DNA of 64,000 nucleotides from Cyclobacteriaceae bacterium. Its GTDB lineage: Bacteria; Bacteroidota; Bacteroidia; Cytophagales; Cyclobacteriaceae. This document shows, piece after piece, positions 1 to 8,456 of the stretch. Under the pieces are notes generated by a model that was not told where the DNA came from, ran no database searches, and worked only from the letters and a program-made list of their open reading frames with translations. Position numbers and translations under genes: made by a program. The stretch is taken from positions 62,001-126,000 of the forward strand of contig JANQPQ010000034.1 in assembly GCA_028285445.1 (NCBI GenBank), written 5' to 3'. The first letter of the stretch is position 1, and each line of letters begins with the position of its first letter.

Positions 1-906
1 TACTCTAAAGCATCCACTTTGAACCAGCAAGTCTATTACCTCTTCATTCATCCGATCAGCTCTGGTTATACACTCATAGGCTAAATCAAGATTCTGTTTC
101 TGTATTTCTTCTGCGAAAGCTTTCAGCCAACGGTGGTTTATGGTGAAGACATCATCAACAAACCAAATACTATCGGGGTTGTATTGCTTCTTAAGCTGCG
201 CCAGCTCTTGTACAACAAGCACGGCTGATCGCCGCCGGTAGCTGAGCCCGTAAACTGCTCGACTACACCATTTGCAAGTATAGGGACAGCCGCGCATCGT
301 GCTTACCGAAATTGCACTTTGCCCATGGGCATTCCTCCAGGCGCTGAAATATTGCTCTAAATCTATCTTGCTTCTGTTGGGTAACGGGAGTTCGTCAATA
401 TCTGGAATTAGCGATCGTTCGGGATTTATAACGGTTTGGCCTTTTTCATCTTTGTAAGCAATGCCATAGATTTCCTCTACCTGTTCGGGCTTTTCCTCCA
501 GGGTTGTTATCAGGGCGAGAGTAGATTCCTCACCTTCACCAATTACAATGTAATCAGCACCATAACTAAGCAATTCCTCTGCATTATGGCGAACATCGGG
601 TCCGCCCAGAAATACAATTGTGTCTTCCAATGCTTGCTGGCTGCGGACAAAATCCAGAATTTTCAGCACCTTAAGTTTAGTCATTAAGTTTACATAGATG
701 CCAAGGTAATTGGGTTTGGTATTCAGCATATGCTTTTGCAAATCCATTTCCGATTGAAAAGTGGAATCGAAAACTTCGTTGGCTACCTGGTATTGGTCTA
801 AAAAGGCTGAAATGTAAAGCAAGCCTAGTGGAGGATAAGGCCTCATTATCTCTTGTTCTTTGGCATCTTCATTGAGGAAGTAGCCATGTGTAAGTAGTAC
901 ACTCAC
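1..906 (-). CDS. B12-binding-domain radical SAM protein (3' end outside window)
   Basis: The 302 visible residues have the layout of cobalamin-binding-domain radical SAM enzymes. An N-terminal Rossmann-like domain (about 1-135) carries PYPPLG near 23-28 and a GEGE motif near 123-126. The radical SAM core has Cys207-x3-Cys211-x2-Cys214 (RGCPYTCKWC), which should bind the [4Fe-4S] cluster that cleaves S-adenosylmethionine. The C-terminus lies beyond base 1. The start is GTG at 906-904, because it overlaps the TGA of the upstream methyltransferase as GTGA, a coupling arrangement. It is a paralogue of the radical SAM gene two positions upstream. No DxHxxG cobalamin-ligand motif was seen, so B12 binding is assumed from the fold only. 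Substrate unknown. Confidence 0.88.
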   Translation of the reverse strand, partial: MSVLLTHGYFLNEDAKEQEIMRPYPPLGLLYISAFLDQYQVANEVFDSTFQSEMDLQKHMLNTKPNYLGIYVNLMTKLKVLKILDFVRSQQALEDTIVFLGGPDVRHNAEELLSYGADYIVIGEGEESTLALITTLEEKPEQVEEIYGIAYKDEKGQTVINPERSLIPDIDELPLPNRSKIDLEQYFSAWRNAHGQSAISVSTMRGCPYTCKWCSRAVYGLSYRRRSAVLVVQELAQLKKQYNPDSIWFVDDVFTINHRWLKAFAEEIQKQNLDLAYECITRADRMNEEVIDLLVQSGCFRV

Positions 907-1718
907 GGCGTCGCCCTCCGTGGTTTTAATTCCATGTCGATGAGATAATGATCTGCAGCGGAGGCGCCGTACGAGAGTCTGCCAAAAAAATTTTCAAGTT
1001 TACTAAGGGATCGTAGCCATCTTCTTTTTTTGCGAAAGAAGGAATTGAGGTAGCTGGGAGGGATGAAGAAGCCAACAGCGGCTTTGCTCTTTAGTTGAAA
1101 ATTTTGAGAGAAGGCCGAAAAAAGAGGTTTTGGGTTATGGTAGCTAATAGAGATGTGACTTCCGTTAAATTCGAAAGGTACCGGGCTGGCGGTGAGCCTT
1201 CTTAAGCCCTTACGAAACTGCAGCCTACCAACAAAATATAAAAATTCCCACATACAAAATTTGGGCATTACTACGGCGATAAATCTCCCCCTTGGGTTAA
1301 GCTTTTCTGCGGCAGCATCAGCCAGTGTTTTTAATTCCTCCCGGGAGATGCAATTGAGTCCTCCGAAATTTGAAAAAACAATATCAAATTTTTCATCAGC
1401 GTGAAAGCTTGATAACTCCGTTATGTCCAGTTCGCTAACCCTTACACGACCTTCAAATTCGGTGGCAGCTAATTTGGACGTTGTAGCTTCCAGCATCGCT
1501 GGTGAATAATCTGTCGCCAGTACCGAACACCCCTTGGCTGCCAGATAGATGGCATCTTCACCAGTGCCGCAATTCAGTTCAAGCACTTTTCGGGGGTTGT
1601 CACTTGTAATGACCTCATCCATGTATTTCCACACCCTGTCCCGCTGCATCTTGCCGATTGGACTCGACGAAAACACTTCATCATAACTGGGAGCCATCTG
1701 GTCAAAAACTACACTCAT
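903..1718 (-). CDS. Class I SAM-dependent methyltransferase
   Basis: This 271-residue protein has methyltransferase motif I at about 45-53 (VLELNCGTG), an acidic end of strand 2 (LATDYSPAML, about 66-75) and a motif IV-like FDIVFSNFGGLNCI segment, so it should transfer a methyl group from S-adenosylmethionine. The C-terminal third is basic and aromatic and probably recognises the substrate; there is no signal peptide. The ATG at 1718 overlaps the stop of the upstream radical SAM gene as ATGA, and its own TGA overlaps the next gene's GTG. It therefore belongs to a tightly coupled operon with two radical SAM enzymes and a nucleotidyltransferase. The acceptor cannot be read from the sequence. 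Confidence 0.88.
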   Translation of the reverse strand: MSVVFDQMAPSYDEVFSSSPIGKMQRDRVWKYMDEVITSDNPRKVLELNCGTGEDAIYLAAKGCSVLATDYSPAMLEATTSKLAATEFEGRVRVSELDITELSSFHADEKFDIVFSNFGGLNCISREELKTLADAAAEKLNPRGRFIAVVMPKFCMWEFLYFVGRLQFRKGLRRLTASPVPFEFNGSHISISYHNPKPLFSAFSQNFQLKSKAAVGFFIPPSYLNSFFRKKRRWLRSLSKLENFFGRLSYGASAADHYLIDMELKPRRATP

Positions 1719-3181
1719 TTCTGCAATTCGAGTTTTCTTAACCTTGAGCGATCAACAATGGCAGCAAATGAGTAATAAAAAGCTTTGGCCACTTGCTTAA
1801 ACTGATTTAAGTGAAGAGAAAACGGGTTTCGTATAATTTTCTTTAGTTGAATAATCCCTTGTTTTCTCCGGTAGACCTTGTGCACATAGCGATGGAGTCT
1901 CTTATAATAGGCTGGCTTAAAGGTGCTGGCAAACATCATATCAAGATCGTCGCTATCAGTCCAATTGGCCTTTAGTTGTAAGTCTTGTTTTACGGTGTCA
2001 TAGAATTTGGTGCCGGGAAGGGGATAGGAAACTGATATCCCAATCTCATCGGGCATGCAGTCAAGTACCATGGAGATAGTCTTGTCAATATCCTCTTTGC
2101 TTTCTCCCAGGTAGCCGAATTGCAGGAAGTAGGCTACCTTAACGCCCTTCTTCTGTAGGGCACTTGTCGCCTCATAGATTTGCCCAACAGTCGTGCCCTT
2201 GTCCATGGCATCTAATATTTTCTGAGAGCCAGATTCAGCTCCAACCCAAACCGTATCCAACCCCGACTCTGCCAGCGCGTCGATAGTGTCATCTTTCAAC
2301 ATCAGATCTACCCGAGACTGGATCTTGTATCGGAAGTTGAGGCTTCTAGAGCGTACAATGTCCCTAAAGCTCTGAACCCACCCAGGTTTCAATCCGAAGA
2401 TATCGTCACAAATCCAGAAGTAGTTCACATCAAAGTGCTCGATTAGGTACTCAATCTCATCTACTACACGCTGAGGCGACCGGATATTATAACGATTTCC
2501 GTAAATGGGTTTGGCGCACCAATTGCATTTGTAGGGGCAGCCTCTGGTTGTTGCAATGTTCAATGAGAAATATCCATGGTTTGCCATCCACAATTCACGA
2601 TAGGGTTCTATGTCTATCAAGTCCCAGGCAGGTAGAGGCAAATCATCCAGCTCGCGAAGAACCGGTCGTTTTCCGTTCGAAACAATTTCCCCCGATTCAG
2701 ATTCATATGCCAGGCCAAGTATTTCGGAAATTTCAATATTTTCTTCCTGAAAATAGCCCAGAAGCTCACTCAATGTTTCTTCGCCCTCACCAAGAATCAC
2801 ATAATCTACCTGGTTTTCCATGTAGTATTGATAATGATCAGTTGAGTCAGAGCTGCAGATTACAACCTTACTTCCGGAGGCCGAAGCTATCTTCGCCATG
2901 CTAATTGCAGCCTGCCTCATTACAGTTAGGCACATTTTGGTGAGGTAGTTGAAACCATCATCGTAAATCACCACAAGGTCAGGTTGATGCCTGTTCAATT
3001 CCTGCTCAATGGCTCTTGGAGATGTTTGGAGATTGGTGTCAAAGAGCGCGACATCATGCCCAGCCTCCCGGGCAACGGCTGCTGCCAGGATTGTTCCCAA
3101 TGGGGGATACGGCTGCTTCATTTTCCATTGTTTAGGATCCAGCCGATAGAAATAGCTGTTGCAAAATAAGATCTTGGCCAT
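1715..3181 (-). CDS. B12-binding-domain radical SAM protein
   Basis: A complete 488-residue enzyme. Residues about 1-140 form the cobalamin-binding-like domain (KQPYPPLGT at 22-30, GEGEE at 131-135). Residues about 205-420 form the radical SAM barrel with Cys215-x3-Cys219-x2-Cys222 (RGCPYKCNWC). A basic C-terminal region of about 70 residues follows. GAESGS and FLQFGYLGE segments fit the SAM-binding side of the barrel. The gene begins 2 bp after the nucleotidyltransferase stop and ends in an ATGA overlap with the methyltransferase. Relatives include methyltransferases and ring-forming enzymes such as BchE and HpnP, but nothing here fixes a reaction. No DxHxxG motif is visible. Confidence 0.9.
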   Translation of the reverse strand: MAKILFCNSYFYRLDPKQWKMKQPYPPLGTILAAAVAREAGHDVALFDTNLQTSPRAIEQELNRHQPDLVVIYDDGFNYLTKMCLTVMRQAAISMAKIASASGSKVVICSSDSTDHYQYYMENQVDYVILGEGEETLSELLGYFQEENIEISEILGLAYESESGEIVSNGKRPVLRELDDLPLPAWDLIDIEPYRELWMANHGYFSLNIATTRGCPYKCNWCAKPIYGNRYNIRSPQRVVDEIEYLIEHFDVNYFWICDDIFGLKPGWVQSFRDIVRSRSLNFRYKIQSRVDLMLKDDTIDALAESGLDTVWVGAESGSQKILDAMDKGTTVGQIYEATSALQKKGVKVAYFLQFGYLGESKEDIDKTISMVLDCMPDEIGISVSYPLPGTKFYDTVKQDLQLKANWTDSDDLDMMFASTFKPAYYKRLHRYVHKVYRRKQGIIQLKKIIRNPFSLHLNQFKQVAKAFYYSFAAIVDRSRLRKLELQK

Positions 3182-3183
3182 TG

Positions 3184-4143
3184 CTAAAGGACAACGCTGT
3201 TTTGATACTCAAAGTCTTTTACCGCTTGATGGTATCTATCCATCACCTTGGCCTGATGATTCTTCTTATGGTACTTGGAACTATATTTTTTGCTCTTGAA
3301 TGCGACACCAAAGTGTTCTTTTGCCATCCCGGAGCGAAATTTTCTCTCGGCTCTCGCCAGGAATTTCTTCATCAGCCAACTATCTAATTTGTCAAAAATT
3401 GCTGACTTTAAAAACCATTCGCAGAAGCTCTTAAATCCAGAAGTTTTTGATGGTTTCTCAGCAGCAAAGAGACGTTCCGGAAAGTTTGGATAGTATTCCA
3501 GGGCCCAGGAGTTGGCTTTTCTAAATTCGACGTAGACATCGGAGCCATAGGTAGGAATCACGGTGGCCAATTCCGTGGCGGTATAGAGATTCTTCTCCTC
3601 AATTTCCAATCTGTCTGTGGAGATTAAGTAGTTCACACAGAAGTAGCGATAGGAATTGAGGAATATCACTTTCTTTGTTAGAACCATCAGGGCTTTTACA
3701 ATCCAAAGGCGTTTTGGGGCAGTTACCAAAAAGAAGTCCAAATCACTTTTACTATCCATGTAATCTTTGGACAGGGAACCAGAAATCATGACGGCCCTCA
3801 CGAAGGGGAACAATGATATAAACCCCGACATCATCTTAGCCAACTTCATTGCTTTTAGCGCCCCCTGGTTGCCAACTTTTCTCCTTTGCTCCCAGGCATT
3901 TTGTTTCTGGGTGGAATAATAGGTGCCAAGGCGGTGAACCAGGCCTTTCTTCACAAGTTCGTTTAGCTCCTGCCTAATGGTAAGCTCAGTAACCCGCGGA
4001 ACATCTGACCTACTGACTATCTCTTCTACATTGAGTGGATAGGAAAAAATATCTGAGTAGATAAGATTCCTGACAATCCCCGCCGCCACTGGGGAGAGTT
4101 GCTTATGATTTTCAATTGCGGGTAAAGGCCTGTTATTTCTCAT
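3184..4143 (-). CDS. Nucleotidyltransferase-domain protein with N-terminal helix-turn-helix-like region
   Basis: About 319 residues from the ATG at 4143; a TTG five codons upstream is possible but less likely. Residues about 10-80 look like a winged helix (NLIYSDIFSYPLNVEEIVSR... then TELTIRQELNELVKKGLVHRLG). The middle holds a minimal nucleotidyltransferase signature, GS followed by DLDFF (VMISGSLSKDYMDSKSDLDFFLV), with the two metal-binding Asp residues. The basic C-terminus is rich in Lys, His and Tyr. It is the first gene of the operon and ends 2 bp before the radical SAM gene. The combination could sense or nucleotidylate a substrate, but no function is established. Confidence 0.75.
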   Translation of the reverse strand: MRNNRPLPAIENHKQLSPVAAGIVRNLIYSDIFSYPLNVEEIVSRSDVPRVTELTIRQELNELVKKGLVHRLGTYYSTQKQNAWEQRRKVGNQGALKAMKLAKMMSGFISLFPFVRAVMISGSLSKDYMDSKSDLDFFLVTAPKRLWIVKALMVLTKKVIFLNSYRYFCVNYLISTDRLEIEEKNLYTATELATVIPTYGSDVYVEFRKANSWALEYYPNFPERLFAAEKPSKTSGFKSFCEWFLKSAIFDKLDSWLMKKFLARAERKFRSGMAKEHFGVAFKSKKYSSKYHKKNHQAKVMDRYHQAVKDFEYQNSVVL

Positions 4144-4259
4144 CAAAGTCTTCAGCAAGGGTTCTCGCTACTCTACCGATAAAAAAAGCATTTGGCTGCC
4201 TTTTCGAGCTTATAATGGAAATGTAGCCATACCAAAGGACTTGGCAGCTGGCATTTAGG

Positions 4260-5735
4260 CTACAATGCGTCTACATGAACCTGCCAATCCTCAATTTCGT
4301 CAAGTGGATATATCGGCCTTGGAATTTTGGTGTACGCAAGTTGATGAACATCCAGGTTGGTAGTGCCGTTAGTAGCTACATTCAGTGTTTGACGGTTGTA
4401 CCAAAAGTAGAATAGTCGGAAGGGGAAAAGGTTTTTTACCACGATGATGTCTGCTTTCCAGGGACTTAGACCCAGGTTTCTAAAGAAGGCTGGCTTATAA
4501 ACAGGATTGGGTATTTCGGTTATAACCAGGAAAACATTTTTGTGCTTAACCACTACGGTTTTCCCAAACTCGGTTTCATTCTTAGACATAATAATTCCGG
4601 TAAGGCTGAGGGACCGGTTGTATTGGGTGTCTAGTTTTTGTCCGATATCTAAGGAAGCTTGTTGGCCAATTGGCAATTCAGAAAGTTGCAGCGCTAAATT
4701 CGCATCCCTTAGAGGTACGTAGCTACGTAGGCCCGGCGCATGCTGAATCAATGCATCTACAATATGTGTATTTTCACCCGGGGCTCCCGCAGCGACTATA
4801 TCAGAAACGTCACAGATGATGGCAGTACCAATCAGTCGTCTAAACCATGCTGCTTTGATTCTGTTTAGCGCGGTTTCGATTGAGATTGGCTCAGGGTGCT
4901 TACGGTGCTTCCTTTGCCAGTTGAGCTCTGCTAGTTCCATTACAAGCTGATCGGCTAATGCCTTATCACCGTCGGTAACGGCAATGCAGCTCCAGCCCAT
5001 TTCTTCATCATCCAGCCAAATATGAGACATGAAGTTTGAAACGCTTAACACCTTGGGGTTGCTCTCCATCTTCTTCATCCTGGAAAAAACGGCACGCATG
5101 GGTCCCAAAAAATCCAGTGTCATTCCACCGCCTTTCAACAATGGCATTTTCAAAAAAGACATTACCGGATTCACCTTACCCTCAATCATATCCAGCAGAA
5201 TTTTACCAGCTTTGTAACCGACATTGAAATGATCGCGATGTGGATTGGTGCGATAGGCATTGATAAAAGAGGCAAGCCTTACTTTCTCTTTAGTAATATT
5301 GGCATGAAGATCATAAGAAACTCCTAACGGAACATCTCCCACCAAATCTCGAATGGCCCCTAGCATGTCGCTTTCAGGGTCGCGCAAACCTTCTACCCCC
5401 ATCGCTCCATGCATAGAGAGGTAGATTCCATCCACTTGAGGCTGACTAGCAATTATCTCTAGAATATAATTCTTAAAGTGATCGTATACCTCCCTTTCAA
5501 TCGGCCCGCCGGAAATTGCCCATGCAGCCACTGTAGGCACTATGTTGTAGCTACAGTTGGACTTTTCTACCGCTTTGAGAAATCCAGCAAGCTGGAATTT
5601 AAGTTTTTTGGTGGCCAGGAATACATCGTCTCCGTAGTACAACGCCAATGATTCAAATTCGCGAATTGTGGTTGGAACCTGAGAGAAGGAGTTAGTCTCC
5701 TGGTGGAATTCAATGATTACTATTGTTTTAGCCAT
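4260..5735 (-). CDS. M81 family metallopeptidase (MlrC-like)
   Basis: The 491-residue protein matches the MlrC (microcystinase C) family along its length: an N-terminal domain starting KTIVIIEFHQETNSFS, the YDLHANIT motif with Asp142 and His144, and YRTNPHRDH with His166. These three residues have the spacing of the MlrC zinc ligands. The C-terminal MlrC domain follows from about 300 (ICDVSDIVAAGAPGENT). The start is the ATG at 5735, not the TTG at 5744. There is no signal peptide, so it is cytoplasmic. The family includes a hydrolase that degrades linearised microcystin, but most members act on unknown peptides or amides. It is transcribed away from the DUF2490 gene and lies about 115 bp upstream of the radical SAM operon on the same strand. 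Confidence 0.87.
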   Translation of the reverse strand: MAKTIVIIEFHQETNSFSQVPTTIREFESLALYYGDDVFLATKKLKFQLAGFLKAVEKSNCSYNIVPTVAAWAISGGPIEREVYDHFKNYILEIIASQPQVDGIYLSMHGAMGVEGLRDPESDMLGAIRDLVGDVPLGVSYDLHANITKEKVRLASFINAYRTNPHRDHFNVGYKAGKILLDMIEGKVNPVMSFLKMPLLKGGGMTLDFLGPMRAVFSRMKKMESNPKVLSVSNFMSHIWLDDEEMGWSCIAVTDGDKALADQLVMELAELNWQRKHRKHPEPISIETALNRIKAAWFRRLIGTAIICDVSDIVAAGAPGENTHIVDALIQHAPGLRSYVPLRDANLALQLSELPIGQQASLDIGQKLDTQYNRSLSLTGIIMSKNETEFGKTVVVKHKNVFLVITEIPNPVYKPAFFRNLGLSPWKADIIVVKNLFPFRLFYFWYNRQTLNVATNGTTNLDVHQLAYTKIPRPIYPLDEIEDWQVHVDAL

Positions 5736-5837
5736 TAACGCCAAATTATGTAAGAACAGTCGGCTCTCCTATTTTGTTATGAAGGTTGTTGCGGTTAATC
5801 TAATTTTTTCGCGTTATTTTACTTCCTAACTAATGTT

Positions 5838-6551
5838 ATGCTTGTTTCATTCATGATAAGATTTAGACTTTCTCTGGTAATTGCTATTGCATTATTATTC
5901 CCCAAAGCGGTAAACGCCCAAGTTGAGAGCGACCAGGTTGGAGCCTGGTACATGTATTTTTGGACCACAAGTTTTAGCGACAGCAAATTTGGAGCCCAGG
6001 GAGATATTCAATACCGGAATTGGAATGTAATTGGAGATTTGGAACAGTTGCTACTGCGAGGAGGAATTACCTGGTCGGCAAACCCCACTAGAAATAAGTT
6101 CACCCTGGGCTATGCTAACATTACCACTGGAGCTTTTGGAGATAGTGACGCCACGGTAAACGAGAGCCGTGTTTATCAGGAAGCTTTGCTATTTCATAGT
6201 TTGTTGTCTAAGCTGTTTCTGACGCATCGGTTTAGATATGAACAAAGATGGGTCGAGAGTCAGGACTTCCGAACACGTTTTCGATACAACATATTTATAA
6301 ATGTTCCCTTGAATCAGGACAATTTGCAAAAGGGTGCAATCTACCTGGCGTTCTATAATGAGTTGTTTATAAATGGCCAGAAAGATATTGGCAACAACAC
6401 TGAAGTGGATTTGTTCGACAGGAACCGTGCTTATCTTGCCCTGGGCAAAACCTTATCGGATAAACTAAAGGTGCAAGCAGGCTATATGGTTCAGACCAAT
6501 ATCAATTTTAGTAAGGGGCAAATACAATTGAGTTTGCATCACAGCATTTAG
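5838..6551 (+). CDS. DUF2490 outer-membrane beta-barrel protein
   Basis: A 237-residue protein with a signal peptide ending near VNAQ (about residue 28), followed by alternating aromatic and polar strands typical of a small barrel. Segments such as QVGAWYMYFWTT, HRFRYEQRW, RTRFRYNIFINVPL and AYLALGKTLSDKLKVQAGYM match the DUF2490 family. An alternative start at 5853 (MIRFRL) would give a better signal-peptide n-region. It is divergent from the M81 gene and ends 8 bp from the convergent barrel/anti-sigma-like gene. DUF2490 proteins are presumed outer-membrane proteins of unknown cargo. Confidence 0.82.
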   Translation: MLVSFMIRFRLSLVIAIALLFPKAVNAQVESDQVGAWYMYFWTTSFSDSKFGAQGDIQYRNWNVIGDLEQLLLRGGITWSANPTRNKFTLGYANITTGAFGDSDATVNESRVYQEALLFHSLLSKLFLTHRFRYEQRWVESQDFRTRFRYNIFINVPLNQDNLQKGAIYLAFYNELFINGQKDIGNNTEVDLFDRNRAYLALGKTLSDKLKVQAGYMVQTNINFSKGQIQLSLHHSI

Positions 6552-6559
6552 TAGAAAAT

Positions 6560-7801
6560 CTACTTCTTGAACTTCAAACTCACAGTAGTTCCGAAGGAAT
6601 AGAGATCTACCTCTCCAATACCAATTTCAGTAAGGGGTATTTTGAAGTAAGGCTCAACGCCCAAATAAAGCTTGTCGCTCAGCTGTCTGCGGTATACAAC
6701 ACTGAGGTTGTAGACACCGAAGTAGTGCTTGTTTCTATTTTCCCAAACCCAGGTGTCAGGCAGGTTAGGGTCTGCGAAGTTGTAGGTATAGGCGTAGTCT
6801 TCTCTGAGCATGAGGTAGCTCGAGATTCCAGAGCCGATTGAAAATTGATTGAGCCCTTTGGGAGCGAAGTGGTAATAGATATTAACGGGGATATCTACCA
6901 CGCGGCAATTAGCAGCTATGGTGTTAATTTCATTTCCCGGCGATCGGTCCATCCAACGTGGGCGCCAATATTCTTCGCCAACAGCAGAATACTTTCGGCT
7001 TCCTATTGAGGCGCCAGCAAGAACACTAATACGTTTTAGCACCAGGTACTCCACAATGGCGCCAATGCTGGGGCCAGAGTTTGTAAACTCAGAAACTCCT
7101 ACCGCACTCCAGTCATTAGAAACGGTTAAGCCGAACAGTAGCTTTGATTTCTTGATTACTTCTTCCCTGGTCGTATCCATTGGGACCTCAGTCATCTCAA
7201 CCTCTCCGCCCCGGTAGCCATCTAACGCCATCCAGTCCAGGCCTTCAAGAATCTTCAGGTCACCACCAAACCTGCTTTGGTACTCCTCCCCGCCACCTGT
7301 AAATGACGGGGAATTCTCAGTTGCTTCATTTTCAGAAACAGTGGCCCGAACTACGTCCGGTTCGTCAGTATTTTCAGCTGAAATCTTTGAAGGCCCCAGT
7401 GATTCCGTCAAAGTGGTGGTGTCAGTTTCTGCGTTGTCTTCCTCCTCAGGCGCCTGCTTATAACTTTCTTTTTCCTTGGCACCGATCTCCGGTGTGGTAC
7501 TACTTTCGTTATTTGCACTACTAGGGTTTGCATCCGTGTTGTTGTGGGTTTCAATATTTTCTGTGACTACCGGCGGTGCACTTTCAGCATTATCACTGGT
7601 GCCGGGCCACAGCCAAATTGCCAATACTATTACTAGGATAACCGCAAGAGGATATATCAGTTTCCAGTAAGCAAAAGCAATAGTATCTGCGGCATCAAGC
7701 CGCTTTTCCATCTTGATCCACGCAGATTCATCAAATGGTATATTCCCGGAACTAAGTCCTTCCTGGAACAACTGGTCGATATCGTCTTTATATGGCTGCA
7801 T
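6560..7801 (-). CDS. Membrane-anchored ECF partner with C-terminal barrel-like domain
   Basis: The 413 residues fall into four parts. There is a short cytoplasmic-looking N-terminus (1-45, with DESAWIKMEKRLDAAD), one transmembrane helix (about 47-66, LIYPLAVILVIVLAIWLW), a long acidic Asn/Thr/Glu linker (about 70-200), and a C-terminal domain (about 215-413) of alternating strands (GLTVSNDW, RISVLAGASIGSRKYS, YLGVEPYFKIPLTEIG) that ends in VSLKFKK, like an OmpA/OMP_b-brl barrel. The ATG lies inside the 3' end of the ECF sigma gene (14-bp overlap), so the two are coupled and this is a likely anti-sigma factor. No zinc-binding HxxxCxxC motif is present. One chain with both an inner-membrane helix and an outer-membrane-like domain is unusual. 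Confidence 0.72.
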   Translation of the reverse strand: MQPYKDDIDQLFQEGLSSGNIPFDESAWIKMEKRLDAADTIAFAYWKLIYPLAVILVIVLAIWLWPGTSDNAESAPPVVTENIETHNNTDANPSSANNESSTTPEIGAKEKESYKQAPEEEDNAETDTTTLTESLGPSKISAENTDEPDVVRATVSENEATENSPSFTGGGEEYQSRFGGDLKILEGLDWMALDGYRGGEVEMTEVPMDTTREEVIKKSKLLFGLTVSNDWSAVGVSEFTNSGPSIGAIVEYLVLKRISVLAGASIGSRKYSAVGEEYWRPRWMDRSPGNEINTIAANCRVVDIPVNIYYHFAPKGLNQFSIGSGISSYLMLREDYAYTYNFADPNLPDTWVWENRNKHYFGVYNLSVVYRRQLSDKLYLGVEPYFKIPLTEIGIGEVDLYSFGTTVSLKFKK

Positions 7802-8336
7802 CCTCGTAAACCTTTAGCATCTTTCTGAGGTTGGCTTTGGCCTTTGTCAGGTTTGCTTTGGAGGTACTTACATTTATGTTTAACATTTCTGCAATCTCCT
7901 TGTGCTTATAGCCATCAATAACATAGAGATTAAAAACCGCACGGTAGACGGGAGATAACTTTTGGACCAATCGCATTAGATCCTCATATCTTATCTCGTT
8001 ATCAGGTCTGAAATCAGATGTCATGCCTTGGGTTTCTGATAACTCCTGGTTCTTATTGTGTTTTAAGTTCTTCTTATAATGATCAATTGAAGCATTTATG
8101 AGAATAACCCTCAGCCAGGCCTTAAATGGGCGGGCTGTATCATATTTATCGATATTAGAAAACACCTTCATGAAGGCATCGTTCAGCACTTCGACAGCGT
8201 CGTCATAATTTCTAGAATACCTTAAGCAAATACTCATAGCATAGCTGTAGTACAACTTATACAGCTGCTTCTGGCTTTCCCTGTCATTTTTGGAACAGCC
8301 TTTAATGATAATATCCAGGTTAGGGACCTCCGACAC
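7788..8336 (-). CDS. RNA polymerase sigma factor, ECF/sigma-70 family
   Basis: A 182-residue ECF sigma factor. Region 2 (about 22-85, YKLYYSYAMSICLRYSRNYDDAVEVLNDAFMKVF) recognises the -10 element and binds core polymerase. Region 4 (about 125-175, LSPVYRAVFNLYVIDGYKHKEIAEMLNI then STSKANLTKAKANLRK) is the -35 helix-turn-helix. The start is GTG at 8336: no ATG lies in frame upstream before a stop, and the next Met would remove part of region 2. It overlaps the downstream membrane partner by 14 bp, the usual sigma/anti-sigma arrangement. The regulon is unknown, and the factor may control its own operon. Confidence 0.93.
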   Translation of the reverse strand: MSEVPNLDIIIKGCSKNDRESQKQLYKLYYSYAMSICLRYSRNYDDAVEVLNDAFMKVFSNIDKYDTARPFKAWLRVILINASIDHYKKNLKHNKNQELSETQGMTSDFRPDNEIRYEDLMRLVQKLSPVYRAVFNLYVIDGYKHKEIAEMLNINVSTSKANLTKAKANLRKMLKVYEDAAI

Positions 8337-8456
8337 GCGTGCTATCGCTTTACCTTACTTTAGTTCTACTGCTATGGCTGCTTGGCCTGATTAAAGGAAA
8401 TAGGAAAATCAAAATATGTAAATTACGATTAATTATTGAACCAAGCATCGGCATTG

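Noticed and set aside
6550-6564. Small hairpin AGTAG/CTACT between convergent genes as a terminator
   Set aside because: The 5-bp stem lacks a U-run and lies over the stop codons.
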